In this document: positions 25,501-40,500 of the stretch, in pieces | Numbering within the stretch: position 1 is the first letter of the stretch | Layout: every line of letters begins with the position of its first letter | Source of the DNA: Primula veris | Lineage: Eukaryota > Streptophyta > Magnoliopsida > Ericales > Primulaceae | Assembly (NCBI GenBank): GCA_963682055.1 | Contig: OY821746.1 | Location: forward strand, 12,637,992-12,701,991 | Direction of reading: 5' to 3' | Length of the DNA stretch: 64,000 nucleotides | The notes under the pieces: generated by a model | What the model saw: only the letters and a program-made list of their open reading frames with translations | Databases searched by the model: none | What the model was told of the DNA's origin: nothing | Made by a program: the position numbers and the translations under genes

Positions 25501-28500
25501 CTGGTTAGTGGAGAAAGTGGTGCTGGTAAAACTGAAACAACAAAGATGCTTATGAGGTATCTTGCTCATCTAGGAGGTCGATCAGGGGTTGAAGGAAGGA
25601 CAGTTGAACAACAAGTCTTGGAAGTAAGATTGTTTATTTTTCTTCAATTTTCTGTAAGCTTGATTCTATTTTCTTCTGCAAGATTTAAATATATTGAATT
25701 AAATCTGATATATACAGTCCAACCCAGTTCTTGAAGCATTCGGGAATGCAAAAACGCTGAGAAACAACAACTCTAGGTCAGTTATTATTCCAGAAGTACT
25801 TTTTCGTTTAAGTAACATGCGATAGTTTAGACATGGCCATATATTTTGTCTTTGCTCGAGCATATGACGAAGTGATTCTTGATTCATGGTAATGTAGCCG
25901 TTTTGGTAAATTTGTTGAGATACAATTTGACAAGAATGGAAGGATATCTGGGGCAGCTGTGCGAACATACCTGCTTGAGAGGTCTCGTGTTTGCCAAATT
26001 TCAGATCCTGAGAGGAACTACCATTGTTTTTATCTACTTTGTGCAGCACCCCCTGAGGTATATACCTTTGAATACTCTGATTAGACTTCTAACCGGAGTT
26101 AATCTCGGGGTAATAGTTTAATGTTACATTTAATTTCAGGTACGAGAGAAGTATAAGTTGGAAGACCCAAAATCCTTTCATTACTTAAACCAGTCTAAGT
26201 GTTATGAACTTGATGGAATTGACGATGCTCAAGAATATCTTGCAATCAAAAGAGCAATGGATATTGTTGGTATCAGCGAGGAAGAACAGGTATGTTTTAT
26301 TAGAACTTCAGGGAGGATAACCTCTTTTTTTATGTGAATTACATCAATGGTTCCCATACTTAAAAGAGATTTCGTCTTGATACCCATATTTTCAATACAA
26401 CACTATTGGTCCCTATAGTTAAAACAAATACATAGGAGGTGCTGGTAGTGTCGTTTACAATAGTTATTAACGTTAAACTGCTGGTCCCTTTCTGTAGGCA
26501 CCAATACTGTTATATATGAGGACCACTCTTGTAATTTATTTAATTATTGGGGACTGTTAGTCTAAATTACTCAAACCATCGAGACCAAGTAGAATGCCTA
26601 CATTAAGTATGAGGACTATTGGTGTTGCAATTGTAACTATGAGGATGAAATGGAAGTTTGATCCAAAGTATGAGGACTATTGTGTACTACACGTTTTTTC
26701 TTTGATAATGACCCCATAATCTACATTATCAGGAGGCGATTTTCAGAGTTGTGGCTTCAGTTCTCCATCTCGGTAACATTGAATTTGCAAAGGGAGAGGA
26801 GATAGATTCTTCTGTCATTAAAGACCAGAGATCCAAGTTCCATCTTAGTATTACGGCTCAACTGCTTAAGTATGTAAATATCAAGTGAATATCATTGTGC
26901 TTTCAAGAGCTCATATGTGCTGGCGATTTTTCCTAATAATCATATTTATTTTGCAGGTGTGATGCTACGAGCTTGGAAGATGCGTTGATTAAGCGTGTCA
27001 TGGTGACACCTGAGGAAATCATTACGAGAACTCTCGATCCTGTTGCTGCTCTGAGTAGCCGGGATGCTCTAGCAAAGACTATATATTCACGTTTGTTTGA
27101 CTGGTGAGTAGGGTACACTGTTTGGTTTTGCTCATTTGAAAATCTTAGCAAGGATTATATATTCCTTTTTATATTTTTATTTAATATCCATGTCACGATC
27201 TATCTTCTTCTGCCCCAGGCTTGTGGAGAAAATAAACATCTCAATTGGGCAAGATCCCAACTCCACGTCAATTATTGGTGTCCTCGATATATATGGGTTT
27301 GAAAGCTTCAAGCATAATAGGTAATGAACAGTAATTTAAGAAACAGTGTTTATGATGTCTTTGAATTTGTACTAACAAAAAACAATATCATAGTTTTGAG
27401 CAGTTCTGCATCAATTTTACAAATGAAAAGCTGCAACAACACTTCAACCAGGTTAGTTACTGGTTGTGCAAAACATAAAAACTTGTCTCTTTTGTGATTT
27501 TCTCAATTATATTGATTTGATGTATGGTTGCAGCACGTATTTAAGACGGAACAGGAAGAGTATACCAAGGAAGAAATAAATTGGAGCTACATAGAGTTTG
27601 TTGATAACCAAGATGTGCTGGATCTAATTGAGAAGGTGCTCTACTGTTTTTTATGCACACATGCCAGGTTTATCTTTTTGATTTATCGTGGAACTTTTCT
27701 TACCACATTTTTACTTGGTAATATATTCAATAGTCTATATACCATCCTATTAGCTCTGGGTTATAAGTTTCGTAAAAAACTGATATATTTAGTTTTCTTT
27801 GCAGAAACCTGGTGGAATCATAGCCCTGTTAGATGAAGCCTGGTATATGTCCCTTCTTAAACTTTATTCAATTGTACTTTACCTCAGTTTTTTTAACCCT
27901 TTGTAGTCTTTAGTGAGCATGAAATTTAAGATCTGTATTGCAGAGTTTTATTTTACTACCTTCGTGAGAGATTTAGTTTCATTAGGAATTTAGGATCATG
28001 TTTAGATACTCCTCCTTTTATTTGTCTCCTGGCACTAATTTATGGTTACTTTACCAACTGCAGTATGTTTCCCAAGTCTACTCACGAAACATTTGCTCAG
28101 AAGTTGTACCAGACATTCACCAAGAACAAACGCTTTTCAAAACCAAAGCTTTCTCGAACTAGTTTCACCATATCTCACTACGCAGGAGAAGTAAGTATTT
28201 CCTTTCTAATTATACGTGTATCCTTTTCATTTGGTCATAGCAACATTTTCGAAATATTTCCCTTTTGTTGCAGGTGTCTTATCAAGCAGATTTGTTTCTA
28301 GACAAAAACAAGGACTATGTAGTGGCAGAACATCAAGATTTATTAACTGCTGCGAAATGCCCCTTTGTGGCTGGTCTTTTCCCTGCACTTCCAGAGGAGT
28401 CATCAAAATCATCGAAATTTTCTTCCATTGGTTCACGATTTAAGGTTAAATACCCACAAGTTCTTCGTAAGAATACTAATTGGTGTCTTCCACAAATTGT

Positions 28501-31500
28501 TGTTGAGCATTAAAGGTTGTTGAAGAACCTTTAACATTATAGTATAGATAGAGAAATACTCTGTCACCTTGAAATAACATTGATCTGTAAATACAATTAT
28601 GGCTGGTATGATAATGAAATTTTGGCTTGAAGGGATCTTTGACATAATTGAGATGTGATTCTTGTGGAGTATTTAGCGTATTAGATGTTCTTTTTTGTGA
28701 CACATCAACTATGTTCGGGTTTATTTATTAAATAGTGATGTCATATCCTCTCTACTTTGATTCTTTCTTAAGACACCTCTCTGTTTGCTTGATTTATTAA
28801 TACACACATCGTCATATTCAGTTCTTTCGCTTTCCAGTTGATTAATTTCTTTAACGCTGATTAAAAGCTGCACTTTTGCTTAATTTGTCTTAAGATATGT
28901 GAGTTGTCAGATAGTGTTCATGATGTAGCCAGAGAAAGATTTAATCAACATTCTGTTTAAGATTTATTTTCTAATTTCAGGTGCAACTGCAATCTCTAAT
29001 GGAAACTCTGAGTACAACAGAGCCTCATTATATCAGATGTATAAAGCCAAACAATGTTTTGAAGCCTGCTATTTTTGAAAACCTGAATATCATTCAACAG
29101 TTGCGATGTGGTGTAAGTATGAATTATCTCTATAGTGGAACATACTAATTCTAACACAAGTCCACTCTTGGGTTGTTTGGTTGAACATATAATAAATTAT
29201 ATATATTTATATGGTGTGTCCCATTATGTTATGTTGTAGGGTGTGCTTGAGGCAATCAGGATCAGTTGTGCAGGATACCCAACTAGGCGAACATTTTACG
29301 AGTTTCTCCTCCGTTTTGGAGTTCTTGCTCCAGAAGTTTTGGATGAAAAGTATGTTTCTTTTGCTCGTAACTTCTGCATGTGTCCTGTTATTGTTCCCTG
29401 TTTGGTTTCATCGCATCATTAACTTTGTTTATTGAGCAGCTATGACGACAAGGTTGCATGTCAGATGGTTCTTGATAAAATGGGGCTGAATGGTTATCAG
29501 GTAACTATGAGTATTCTAGTTATTTTAGAGCAAATATCAATTTTGTACGTCAACCCAGTAAAACAATCTGGAAATCATCAACAGAATATCTCAGAGTGCA
29601 CTAACATATCAACATTCAATTAGCGCTCGGAAATTTATATTTCAACAATTGTGTACCACTTTTTCAATCCCTGAGAGGTTGGTGCTTAGTACATAGTCCT
29701 TTTTAATTGAAATATTAACGCCGGTGTACTAATTGTCCGATTTTGTACAAGTCGTTGTCTAAATTTAAAAACTTAAAATATGCTCTACAAACTATAAAAA
29801 AAAAGCTAAGTTGCTATACAAAAGCGATATTCTCCCTGCTAATGCATTTTACTGATATTCTAGTTTCAATTTTGGCAATATTATTGCTTTGTTTTTTGTT
29901 GTGTCAGTTTTTTGCTGTACAATGATATGTAAGAAAAAATTGGGTCTAGAGACTTCTGTTTCTATATTTATTCAAGGTGCTCGGTTTGGCAGATAGGCAA
30001 GACGAAGGTCTTCTTGAGAGCTGGTCAAATGGCTGAACTGGACACGAGAAGATCAGAGGTTCTTAGAAATGCGGCTAAACGAATTCAGAGGCAAATTCGC
30101 ACTTATATTGCTCGGAAGGAGTTCATTTCATTACGCAAAGCTGCAATTCAGTTGCAATCACTTCTGCGAGGTGGCTTAATAATGAAGTTTCTTTGTTTTT
30201 CTTTCTTTTAAGAATTCGGATTGAATTTATGATGTTTTTCAAGAGGCTGAGTTGAACATCATTCTCAAGTACATTTCTTTGAGAACTTAGAAAAACCATG
30301 AACTTGAAACTTCTATTGATCTCTAGTGATAGACTAATAGGGGATATACATATACTATCAGTTTCTTGAGATATAGCAACCATTCTAAGTCGGGGAAATT
30401 GAGAGGATAAAGTCCTCCTGCAAATCGTATTATCTTTTCCATCTACCCCTTGAGGTTGCTGTATATATACCAACATTATTTGTTTATTTCGTCTTTCTCA
30501 CTTAATCAGGGATTCTGGCTTGCAAGTTGTATGAGCAGTTACGTAGGGAAGCAGCTGTTCTGAAAATCCAAAAGTATTTCCGGTGTTATATTACAAGGAA
30601 ATATTATTTGACAACACGATCAGCTGCAATTGCTCTACAGACAGGTTTAAGGGCCATGACTGATCGCAATGGATTTAGATTCAAAAAGCAAACTAAGGCT
30701 GCGGTCGCTATTCAGGTGCCTTGTGCTTTTCATTTTTTTTTAGTTTTAATTGGGTTTCAGTTACTTAAGATCTGATAGGTTATGTTCTTTGGAGTTTCGG
30801 TCTATTTTCTTGATTTCACTGGTTCTGGGGAGAAAGCTGTAAAATTCCCTTTATTAAAAACTCTCCTCAACGCGCTTAAACGGTTACTTTTCATTCTTGA
30901 GATAGATATATTTGTCTCATTTTGCTAAAAAGTTCAAAAGCTGTAAGTAACACATTGAAGATTGCATAGTGTGCCAAGGCCTAAAAAGTTCAAGCTTTTC
31001 TATGTTTTCAGAAAGCAAAAGCATAAATTTACTATTTTTCGTTATTAACGATGAAACTATTAAGTATATCATTAGATTCCTTATATTATTATTAGCATTA
31101 GCATTTTTGTTTTTTGTTTGATTTTCAATTAGAAACCTTTGATTTCGAGTTATATTCACATGATTTTGTTGAGTTATGTATTTTCTTGCTTTTAAGCTTT
31201 TATTTTAATGAGTTTGAAATAATATGCAAAACCCAAGCTTTAGCATTACTTTTGTGAAACTCCTACAAACCCCTTTAGCTCCGCATCTTCGCCTTAAAAT
31301 ATTGGTCTACCAGAACATTTGAAGAAAACCTTCATTTCATTTACTTTTTTCACTTTGGTCTTGAACAAACAGTTTTAAGTAGATGTTATGAATTTGGGTA
31401 TTTTAAAGATGATAATTTAACAAAGACTATTTTAAGAACCGATCTGCCGAAGGTGTTCCAAGTATTCTATTTTTATTTATTTTTTGTGGGTATACAACTT

Positions 31501-34500
31501 TGGAAACTTATAAGCAACCATAGCCTTATTTTGGGATGCTTACTCTTTTGTCGTTGACTTGCAGGCTCAGTTACGTTGCCACAATGCTTATTCTTATTAT
31601 AAGAGTCTCCAAATGGCTGCTCTGGTTTCACAATGTGGTTGGAGACGCAGAGTTGCTCGGAGAGAGCTGAGGATGCTTAAAATGGTCAGTCACATTTTTG
31701 TAGTACTAATTTCTTATTTGTGATAATCTTAGTGGATTGTTTGTTAACTACCCTACCTGTTCAAATTCTGTCAGGCTTCAAGAGAAACTGGGGCCCTCAA
31801 AGAAGCAAAAGACAAACTTGAAAAACGTGTGGAAGAACTTACATGGCGGTTACAACTTGAGAAGCGGTTAAGGGTAATCCTTTATTTATTAGTAATTTGT
31901 AATTTTACTAAAGTAACAACTTTTTCAGAACCGGAACAAGATAACAAATAATGCAAGGCATTTAGTAAGAGAAGTATTGAATTATTAAAACTGTGAGTTT
32001 GCTTTTTTTATGGTTTTGGAAATACTATGATTTAATGTTTTTCTAGATTAACTTTATACTTCATGTTTCCCTTGCTTTTAACCCTTGTAATTAAAGAATT
32101 AAAAATTTAAGTTCAAATACCAGAGAAATGATAGAGGAAATAGAGGAAAAGAAGGTTCAAGATGAGACACTTACTTTTGGATGTGATCACTAATGGTTAA
32201 ATATTGAAGTCTAAGTGGCATTACATCCTTCATCACCAATGTCCTAAAAGGCGCAAGGCGACAACTGAGCGGAAATCGGTCTCCTAGCATCTAAACCCTC
32301 CTAATTCTGCTTACTCCCAACTAATTTAATAGGCTTCTAGGCTCCGCTTAATTTCCGCCGAGGCTCGCCTTTTAGAACACTGTTCATCACTATTTGTTGT
32401 CCATCATTGATAGCTGTAATTGTCCTAAAGTCTAGACCTACATGTTTGATTGCTAGGGCCATGTATAATTACAGTTTCGTCATCATATCATCTGATTGTG
32501 CACCAAGCTACGAAATTTAGCAATTAGTACACTAATGTTATTTTTTCTTACACCAAGTGAACAAAGTAGAAGAAAGTCATAAGGTGGGGTGTTAATCACT
32601 TAACAAGTATCAAGCATTCTATATGCTATTCTTTTCCGCACTTGTACTTTATCCAATCATTTTTTTCCCTGTGGTTTTAATGTGGTGTACAAATTACAAA
32701 GGAGAAAAGAATGTTTAACTTGTATAAGTGGATGTATAAAAGAGACCAAATTACGATTTCCCTTAATTATATTTTACTAAAATCGGTCTTGACAAACTCA
32801 CGTGAATTCCTATTTTACAGCTAATTAGAACTATAACATTAGTATATATTCCTGGATTAGCTTTGCATATTGACCATAATTACAATTTGTGATAAAAATT
32901 ATTGCAGACTGATCTTGAAGAGGCAAAGACCCAAGAAATTGCAAAGTTGAAAGATGCTTTGCATGAGATGGCAATACAATTTGATGAGGCAAATGCTAGA
33001 GCTTTAAAAGAACGAGATCTAGCACGCAAAGCAATTGAAGAGGCACCTCCTGTTATTAAAGAAACACCAGTCATTGTTGAAGACATGGCAAAGATTGATT
33101 CGTTAAATGCTGAAGTTGAAAATTTTAAGGTACACTGAACTTCAATCAATCAATTTGTGAAAAGTGCATGATCAAGAGAGTAGAGAATTAGGTTACGACA
33201 GGTTTGCATCCCTAGGTTATGATTTAAGATCCCCTAATTTTCAACCAATACATCAATTACAGAATGTTGTCAAATTTATTTATTTCAAAAATCGCTATGC
33301 AACATCTTAAATCTTGCTTTTATTTGCAAAGGTAAAATAAGCTGTTAATTTTTTTTGAAAAGCACAAAGCTTATGCTTTTTACGCCTTGTTGCATGTTTT
33401 TTGCTCCAACACATTCAGAGCTAAAGCTTTGCTATTTTTCAAATAGGAATTAGAAATTTTAAAAAGTGGTTTTAAATGAACAAGAGTGTGTTTTTTGTGT
33501 AAATTTCAACATTATTAAAATCTATTTTTATGTTTGGATAGGTTTATTAAGTTGTACGCTTTATTGGCTTCAAATTTTGAACTTAATCAATTCAAATTAT
33601 GCAGTCTCTATTTAGCTATATAGATACTTTTATGTTTTATTATTTTGCAAGGCCCACGCTTTACGGGTCGATGCGTGTGTTTCTTGAAAAAAGGTTTACC
33701 CACCCTTTCTCGCTTCAAATCATTGGTCAAAATGAATTGATGCAACATATTCAGCAAGATGACAAATCCCTTTTTCCAAGCTTCTGTAATCATTGACTTA
33801 TAATTTTGTTACATGTACAGGCATTGTTATTATCAGAAAGACAAGCAGCTGAAAAAGCTAAGAAGGCGTGTACTGATGCCGAGGAAAGAAATGCGCAGTT
33901 GGTTAGCAAGCTTCTAGAAGCCGATCGCAGAGTTGACCAGCTTCAAGATTCTGCACAGAGGTCAGCAAACCTTATTATCAATAAATTAGTTTATTCAACT
34001 ATCTGCAACCGCAATGTAAATAGAGAAAGATTTCCATTAAAAAAATCAGTATCAAGACAAATTTATCTTAAGCATCATCATGTTTGTAGTAAAACTGACT
34101 GTACTCTCGTTTTTTATTTTTCTGGTTAAGGCTTGAGGAGAAACTTTCCAATATAGAGTCGGAGAATCAAGTACTTCGTCAGCAAGCATTGACCATGTCC
34201 CCTACTGGGAAGAGTTTATCTACCCGACCTAAGACAACAATTATTCAGGTATGATGGGTTTAATGCTTTTGTGGCTTTGAGGGGGAAAAATACTACATAA
34301 CGAAAATAAATGACAAGAATGGAAATGTTAAATAAAGGAAGGATTATCCAGTTTCTTCTACATCTTTTCTTATTTAATGGTTGCAAACTGAACTTTATTT
34401 TCATGTGATTTCAGAGAACTCCAGAAAATGGCAATGTTCTAAATGGAAGTATAATGAATACACCGGTGAGTTTTCATTGTTACTTTCTTTGAGCTCTAAC

Positions 34501-37500
34501 CTGCAGAATCTGTCGACTTTTTTACTTGTTATGCAGCTGATATATTATTTCTATCCCAGGAAGTGACACTTTCCATGTCTTATTCTCGGGGGCCTGAATC
34601 TGAGGAAAAGCCACAGAAATCTCTCAATGAAAAACAGCAAGTTAGTTTCCACTGGATTGTCTTTTTCATTTTTGTCTCTGTTTTAAAAAACTCGCTTCAA
34701 GGTGCTTTAAAGCTCACTTTTATTAGTAGAGGTAAAAATGGTTTTTATTGTTTGCTGAAAAGCTCAAAGCATAAGCTTTTTATGTTTTAAGAGGAGATTA
34801 ATTCACTTTTGTACCGTGTTTGTCACAAAAAAGCAACTAGTACCCCAGGTTTGCAAAAACTTGATTTAGTACCCCACGATTATGCAATTGGCTTGATTTA
34901 GTGACCTGGTCGCTATTCAGACCAAAAAACACGCCGGAGAGTGGCACATGCTATATCACGTGACTACCTCAAGGGTAAAAAAGTCATTTAACACTCGTAA
35001 ACCACAGATAACTCTCTCTCTCTCTCTCACAACCTCCACTACATATACATACATATACATATACATTATATATGTATATGTATAGGTATATGTATATATA
35101 TATGTATATGTATGTATATGAATATATATCTATATATATTTATAACCTATAGATACACATGATATCGCTACTCCCAGTCTCCCCCACCCTTTGCTACGAT
35201 CTCCGCCGCTCCAAACCACGTCTCCGCCGCTCAATCATCTCCCGTTCGGGTCAAAACCCACCCAAAACCCTATTCTCAGACGAATATAAACGACCTGAGA
35301 TCAAAACCCCGACCTTATCCTCTAATTAACCCCCCGATGAAGTCCTCGGACGAGAGAGAGGGAGAAGAGAATTAAGCTACATGAAACCGGCTTTTATATT
35401 ACTCCTTCCGTCCCAAAATATTGGGGCTCTATGTATCTACCTGCAATTTTGATCGACAAATAACTCGTATCTAAGTTGTCGAAATCGAATTTTTCAAAAG
35501 CTAATCACATAGTTCAAATGTTAAACTATATAAACAAATTTTAAAATTTTATATTTCAATAATTTAAGCACGATATATCTGCCGGTCAAACTTGCACGTA
35601 GATACATAAAGCCCCAATATTTTGGGACGGGAGTAGCTGCTTATAATTTGTATTTAAATTGTCAGTCATCTATCTTGCTTAATTAGGGGAGTGTTTATTG
35701 AATGGTATTTGAAAGAGTTGATAATGTTAAGACTGTTAATGCCAATGGTGTTGTGCTCTCAGATCAAGGTTAGAACTTAGAAGCTTGTTTGGTTGTAGCT
35801 TTTAAGTTCCAGAAGTTTTTTTATTTATCTTTGCTATGCCTGTGTAAAGGTTTTGTAACTTTCTGACCTATGTGCTTATTTTACCACAAAACCCAAAGTT
35901 AATACTAAACGGTGATTGGAAAAATGCTAGTTTATATGCCAAATACTCCATTGAACAGCTGATGCAAAACAAGCCCTAAAAGATGGTTTTTTTTTTTTTT
36001 GGTGATCTAGTCAACAAGGTCTGAAGTTTTGATATACGTATATACACTCCAATAGATATAGATATACATACAGGGAGATGGGGTAAAGAGGAGGTGATGC
36101 GAGAGAGAGACATTATATATATAGATATACATTCAGGGAGTTTAGGTTTAATAAAGAGAAGGGGAAATTTTCCCTCCAAAAGTAAGGGTAAATGGTATTT
36201 TACCAACTGACTGACTGTCTTCAGCGTGTTTTTTGGTCTGAATAGCGACCAAGTCACTAAATCAATCTAACTGTATAATCGTGGGGTACTAAATCAAGTT
36301 TTTGCAAACCTGGGGTACTAATTGCTATTTTGTGACAAACACAGGGTACAAAAGTGAATTAAACTCGTTTTGAGAGGGGCTTTTCTGTTTTGAAAAACAT
36401 AAAAAAGCTCAGGCTTTGCTAATTTTTAAAATAATATAGGAATAAAACTAAACATTGTTTGTTATATAACCAAACATGATATCGTAAAAGCTTTTGTGAT
36501 CATTAGCACTTGTGTTTCTTACTTAAATTTCGATTATGAACTTTGTGGATTTCTTTTTACATTTGCGCAATTTTATCGAGTATAATGTATAATAGCTTTG
36601 TTAGTTTTGAACGTAATTAATATGAATTATGCAATGCTGTTTTAGCTATACAGTTACATTTATGGATATACGTATAATTATATGCAATTCTCACACTTTA
36701 AGAGTTTATGCTTTCAATTTTGTAGAGCTCTTGAAGAAAAAATTATGATGCAGATTCATGAACTTGATTATTAGATTAGTCACAAGTGTCTTTTGTTTTA
36801 TCCATGTGTCTTTACATTTTCCTAAGTGTGCACATCAAGAATTGGGTTCTTCTATGTCTATCTAGGTTATTGTGAAGTCTTTTGAGTTCCTATGTAGTCT
36901 CCTATAAATTGGAGCATTGTAGTTCATTTTTAATAGAGTAGATTTGGGTTTAAGTTATAAGGATTTGGTGCTCTTTTTATTTGGGTTTGGTGCTCAAAGA
37001 TCCCCTCTTTGGTGAGGGTTACTTTATTGTTTTTGTTCTATATTTGGGTTTGATTCTGGTTCTTTATCGGGTGCGATGTTTGGGCTTGGTGTCCTGCACC
37101 AATTGGTATCAGAGCTTTGAGTTTTAACTTGATCACTATCCCAAAAAAAAAAGGTTTCTTCAAAAAGAAAAAAAAACAGTTTTGAAAAAAAAAATGGTTT
37201 CAAAAAAAGAACTTTTGGCTCAATTTAACAAGATCCGAGAGGATATGGAAACAAGATTTCAAGCTCAAGAGGCGACAAATCACATATTTACGGCAGAATT
37301 TGATGAGATTAAACAAATGATTCGAAATCTCATGCCAGTTTCTGCACTGTCAATAATGGACAACATAACACTCGTCACGCCAATTGTTCCAACTTTTCCA
37401 GCGGTACAACTTCAAGAACGCAAGGATGAAATCAAAACCAGTATTTTAGAGAATGATACTAAACCTGAACTTGGAGAAATTTTGGCTATTAACGAATTTA

Positions 37501-40500
37501 ATTCGAAAACTCTGGAGTTTAAAATTGTTGCTACTGATGAGCAATGTACTGTTATGACTTTGGCAAATATAAAAGAGGTTGATCATGCAATGGGGTTTGA
37601 ATCTTATAAGGATAGCACTGATGCATTTGTCAAGAAGGATGGAAAAGACAAAATCTTTATTTTTCGACCCCGGTGGGCATCAAATCACTTCTGTTCAGTG
37701 CAGAATTCTAGATTGATTCAAAACTTAAAGTTTGAGGCGAACTTTTTCCAACCTGGCGGGAATGATGCAGATTCATGAACTTGTTTATTAGATTAGTCAC
37801 AAGCATCTTTTGTTTTATCCATGTGTCTTTACATTTTCCTAAGTGTGCACATCAAGAATTGGGTTCTTCTATGTCTATCTAGGTTATTGTGAAGTCTTTT
37901 GAGTTCCTATGTAGTCTCCTATAAATTGGAGCATTGTAGTTCATTTTTAATAGAGCGGATTTGGGTTTAAGTTATAAGGGTTTGGTGCTCTTTTTGTTTG
38001 GGTTTGGTGCTCAAAGATCCCCTCTTTGGTGAGGGTTACTTTATTGTTTTTGTTCTATATTCGGGTTTGATTCTGGTTCTTTATCGGGTGCGGTGTTTGG
38101 GCTTGGTGTCCTGCATCAAATTATCTATGCTTTCGCATATTAAACGATTATTTTATTATGATTTTGAGATGGTCATAATTTGATTATCAACTCTTCTTTC
38201 ATCATGGTACAGGAGTTTCACGACCTTCTTATAAAGTGCATTACGCAAGACTTGGGATTTGCAGGAGGCAAACCTATTGCTGCTTGTATTATATACAAAT
38301 GCCTTCTCCACTGGCGATCATTTGAAGTTGAAAGAACAACTGTATTTGACCGAATTATTCAAACTATTGCCTCAGCCATTGAGGTAAGCTACAGATTTGG
38401 GTTTTTTGATAATCCACCACTTCCCGAGATTGGGTTTATATTGATTCTCTTTTTTTTTTTTTTGTTCTTCAACTGATAAGTGTTAACTAAATAAGCAAAC
38501 GTTGGGGTAAAAGACAAATAACCCCAATGTATTATGGGTGATTTACAAATAACCCCCATATACTTTTACTTTTGTATTTAACTCCATGGACGATATTTGT
38601 TTTGCAATCAAGCGCCACATTCAAATACAATGAGATCATTCGGCACTAGATGCTATGTTCCGATATTTTGATGAAATGTAGCAGCCGCATACGTTTTGCC
38701 ACCATATCTTTTGCGAAAACATAGATAATTGCTATAGTAGACATATTTTTTGCATAGAACTATAGGTAAGGACTTATTCTTCATTGACCACTGTTATAAA
38801 TGCGTCATTATTAACTAATTACACATTATTTAAAGTAAAATAACCATCCAGACCAATGAGCACAAAATATGGCATATTAAAGTTGAACATGTGGACTGCT
38901 TACAAAACTTAGATAGTACATGGGGGTTATTTTGCAAACTATATGGTGCACATAGGGTTATTGGCAGTTACTCTAGGTGTGGTACGGACTATGTTGTGTG
39001 GGTATCCGGATGAGTTTTAAGTTCTGTGCTGACTGTGTTCTCAGAAAAAGGAATCAATGATTAATCATTTATTTGTGCTTAAACATGGAATCTTTTTTAT
39101 TATTGAAGGTGCAAGATAACAACGACGTATTAGCATATTGGTTATCAAATACATCGACTATGTTGTTACTGCTCCAACATACACTCAAAGCTAGTGGAGC
39201 AGCTAGCATGACCCCACAGCGAAGGAGAACTGGTTCAGCCTCTCTTTTCGGGAGAATGTCTCAAGTATGTAACGTGTTTGTCTTTACTCTTTTGTTAAGA
39301 GCTATATAACTTTTTGAGTTTATTTGATTTCCTTTACTATCTTAACCTTGTTTTATATAAAACATTTAGGGATTACGATCCTCTCCTCAAAGTGCTGGGC
39401 TTTCTTTTCTTAATGGTCGAATGCTTGGTAGACCAAATGATTTACGGCAAGTTGAGGCTAAGTATCCAGCTTTGCTGTTCAAGCAGCAGCTCACTGCCTT
39501 CCTCGAAAAAATTTATGGAATGATTAGAGATAATCTGAAGAAAGAGATATCCCCATTGATTGGATTGTGTATACAGGTACTAATCTGAAGAAAGAGATAT
39601 CCCCATTGATTAGAGATAATCTGAAGAAAGAGATTTTTGCTGCCCTTTTGATTAACAAAAGAAGTCATAGCTTTTATCCCTGCAATATTGTTCAATTGAC
39701 CTGGTGATTTGTTGAAATTGGTTAATCGTCGATGAAGTTTATACTTAAGTTTCAGTAGTTGACACATGAGGCACATACATGTCTAGGAAGGTACTGTTGG
39801 CCTGTCTCGGAGTTATAGAGACATGTCAGGGATTTTATTTTATTTTGACAAATATACGTCTCCGTGGGTTGGATAAAGAGAATATTTTTTTTATTGCTAA
39901 ATTTTTAGTTTAAGCTGTTTGGTCAATGCAGGCACCAAGGACATCTCGGACAAGTTTAGTAAAGGGCCGCTCCCAAGCAAGTGCTGTTGCTCAACAAGCT
40001 CTTATTTCTCATTGGCAGAGCATTGTAAAAAGCCTGAACAACTATTTGAAAATGATGAAAGCAAACTATGTGAGTACAAATTTCACAGATATAATAAGTT
40101 TGTTTGGAACCATCTTGAGTTGAGCGGTTATCTTAAATGTCTGATCTTTACAGGTACCCTCCTTCTTAGTCCAGAAAGTGTTCACTCAGATATTTTCATT
40201 CATCAACGTGCAACTCTTCAACAGGTTAAGATCTGATAGTTTTGTTGTACTCTACCCCATGTTCATTATATTATTATTTTTCCTCAATAACTCACTGATG
40301 ATTGAGTTTTATTTTTTTATTATCACTGTTACAGTCTTCTTTTGAGACGAGAGTGTTGCTCATTCAGTAATGGAGAGTATGTAAAAACAGGGCTGGCCGA
40401 ACTTGAACAGTGGTGTGAAGATGCAACTGAGGAGGTAAGCCTATTTAATGCTACTTACCTTTTTTTATCTGTCCTTTCAGGATTCTTTTTATGATTTTCA

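Larger units (their letters stand above)
34786..36377. mobile_element. Mutator-like element nested in another repeat (myosin intron)
   Basis: The element spans about 34795-36368. Its ends are inverted over about 140 bp (left taattcacttttgtacc, right ggtacaaaagtgaatta, then shared ctggggtact and cgctattcagacca blocks). Flanks are tttaagagg (34786-34794) and tttgagagg (36369-36377), a 9-bp duplication with one mismatch, as expected of Mutator-like elements. It carries no transposase. Inside are TA microsatellites (35040-35145), a GC-rich gene-like piece (35170-35345) and a Stowaway element. It interrupts the repeat related to 33345-33500. It sits in the 3.57-kb intron 34641-38212. Confidence 0.7.
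36741..38123 (+). mobile_element. TRIM-like non-autonomous LTR retroelement in a myosin intron
   Basis: A compact element of 1373 bp (36746-38118) with two 356-bp LTRs and a perfect 5-bp target duplication AATTA at 36741-36745 and 38119-38123. LTRs run from TGATGCAG to CTGCA(C/T)CA, an 8-bp inverted match at the ends. A primer site TGGTATCAGAGC (37104-37115) follows the left LTR, and a purine tract ggcgggaa precedes the right one. The internal part is only 661 bp and has no protease, integrase or RT, so it depends on another element. It lies in sense orientation in the intron 34641-38212. Confidence 0.93.
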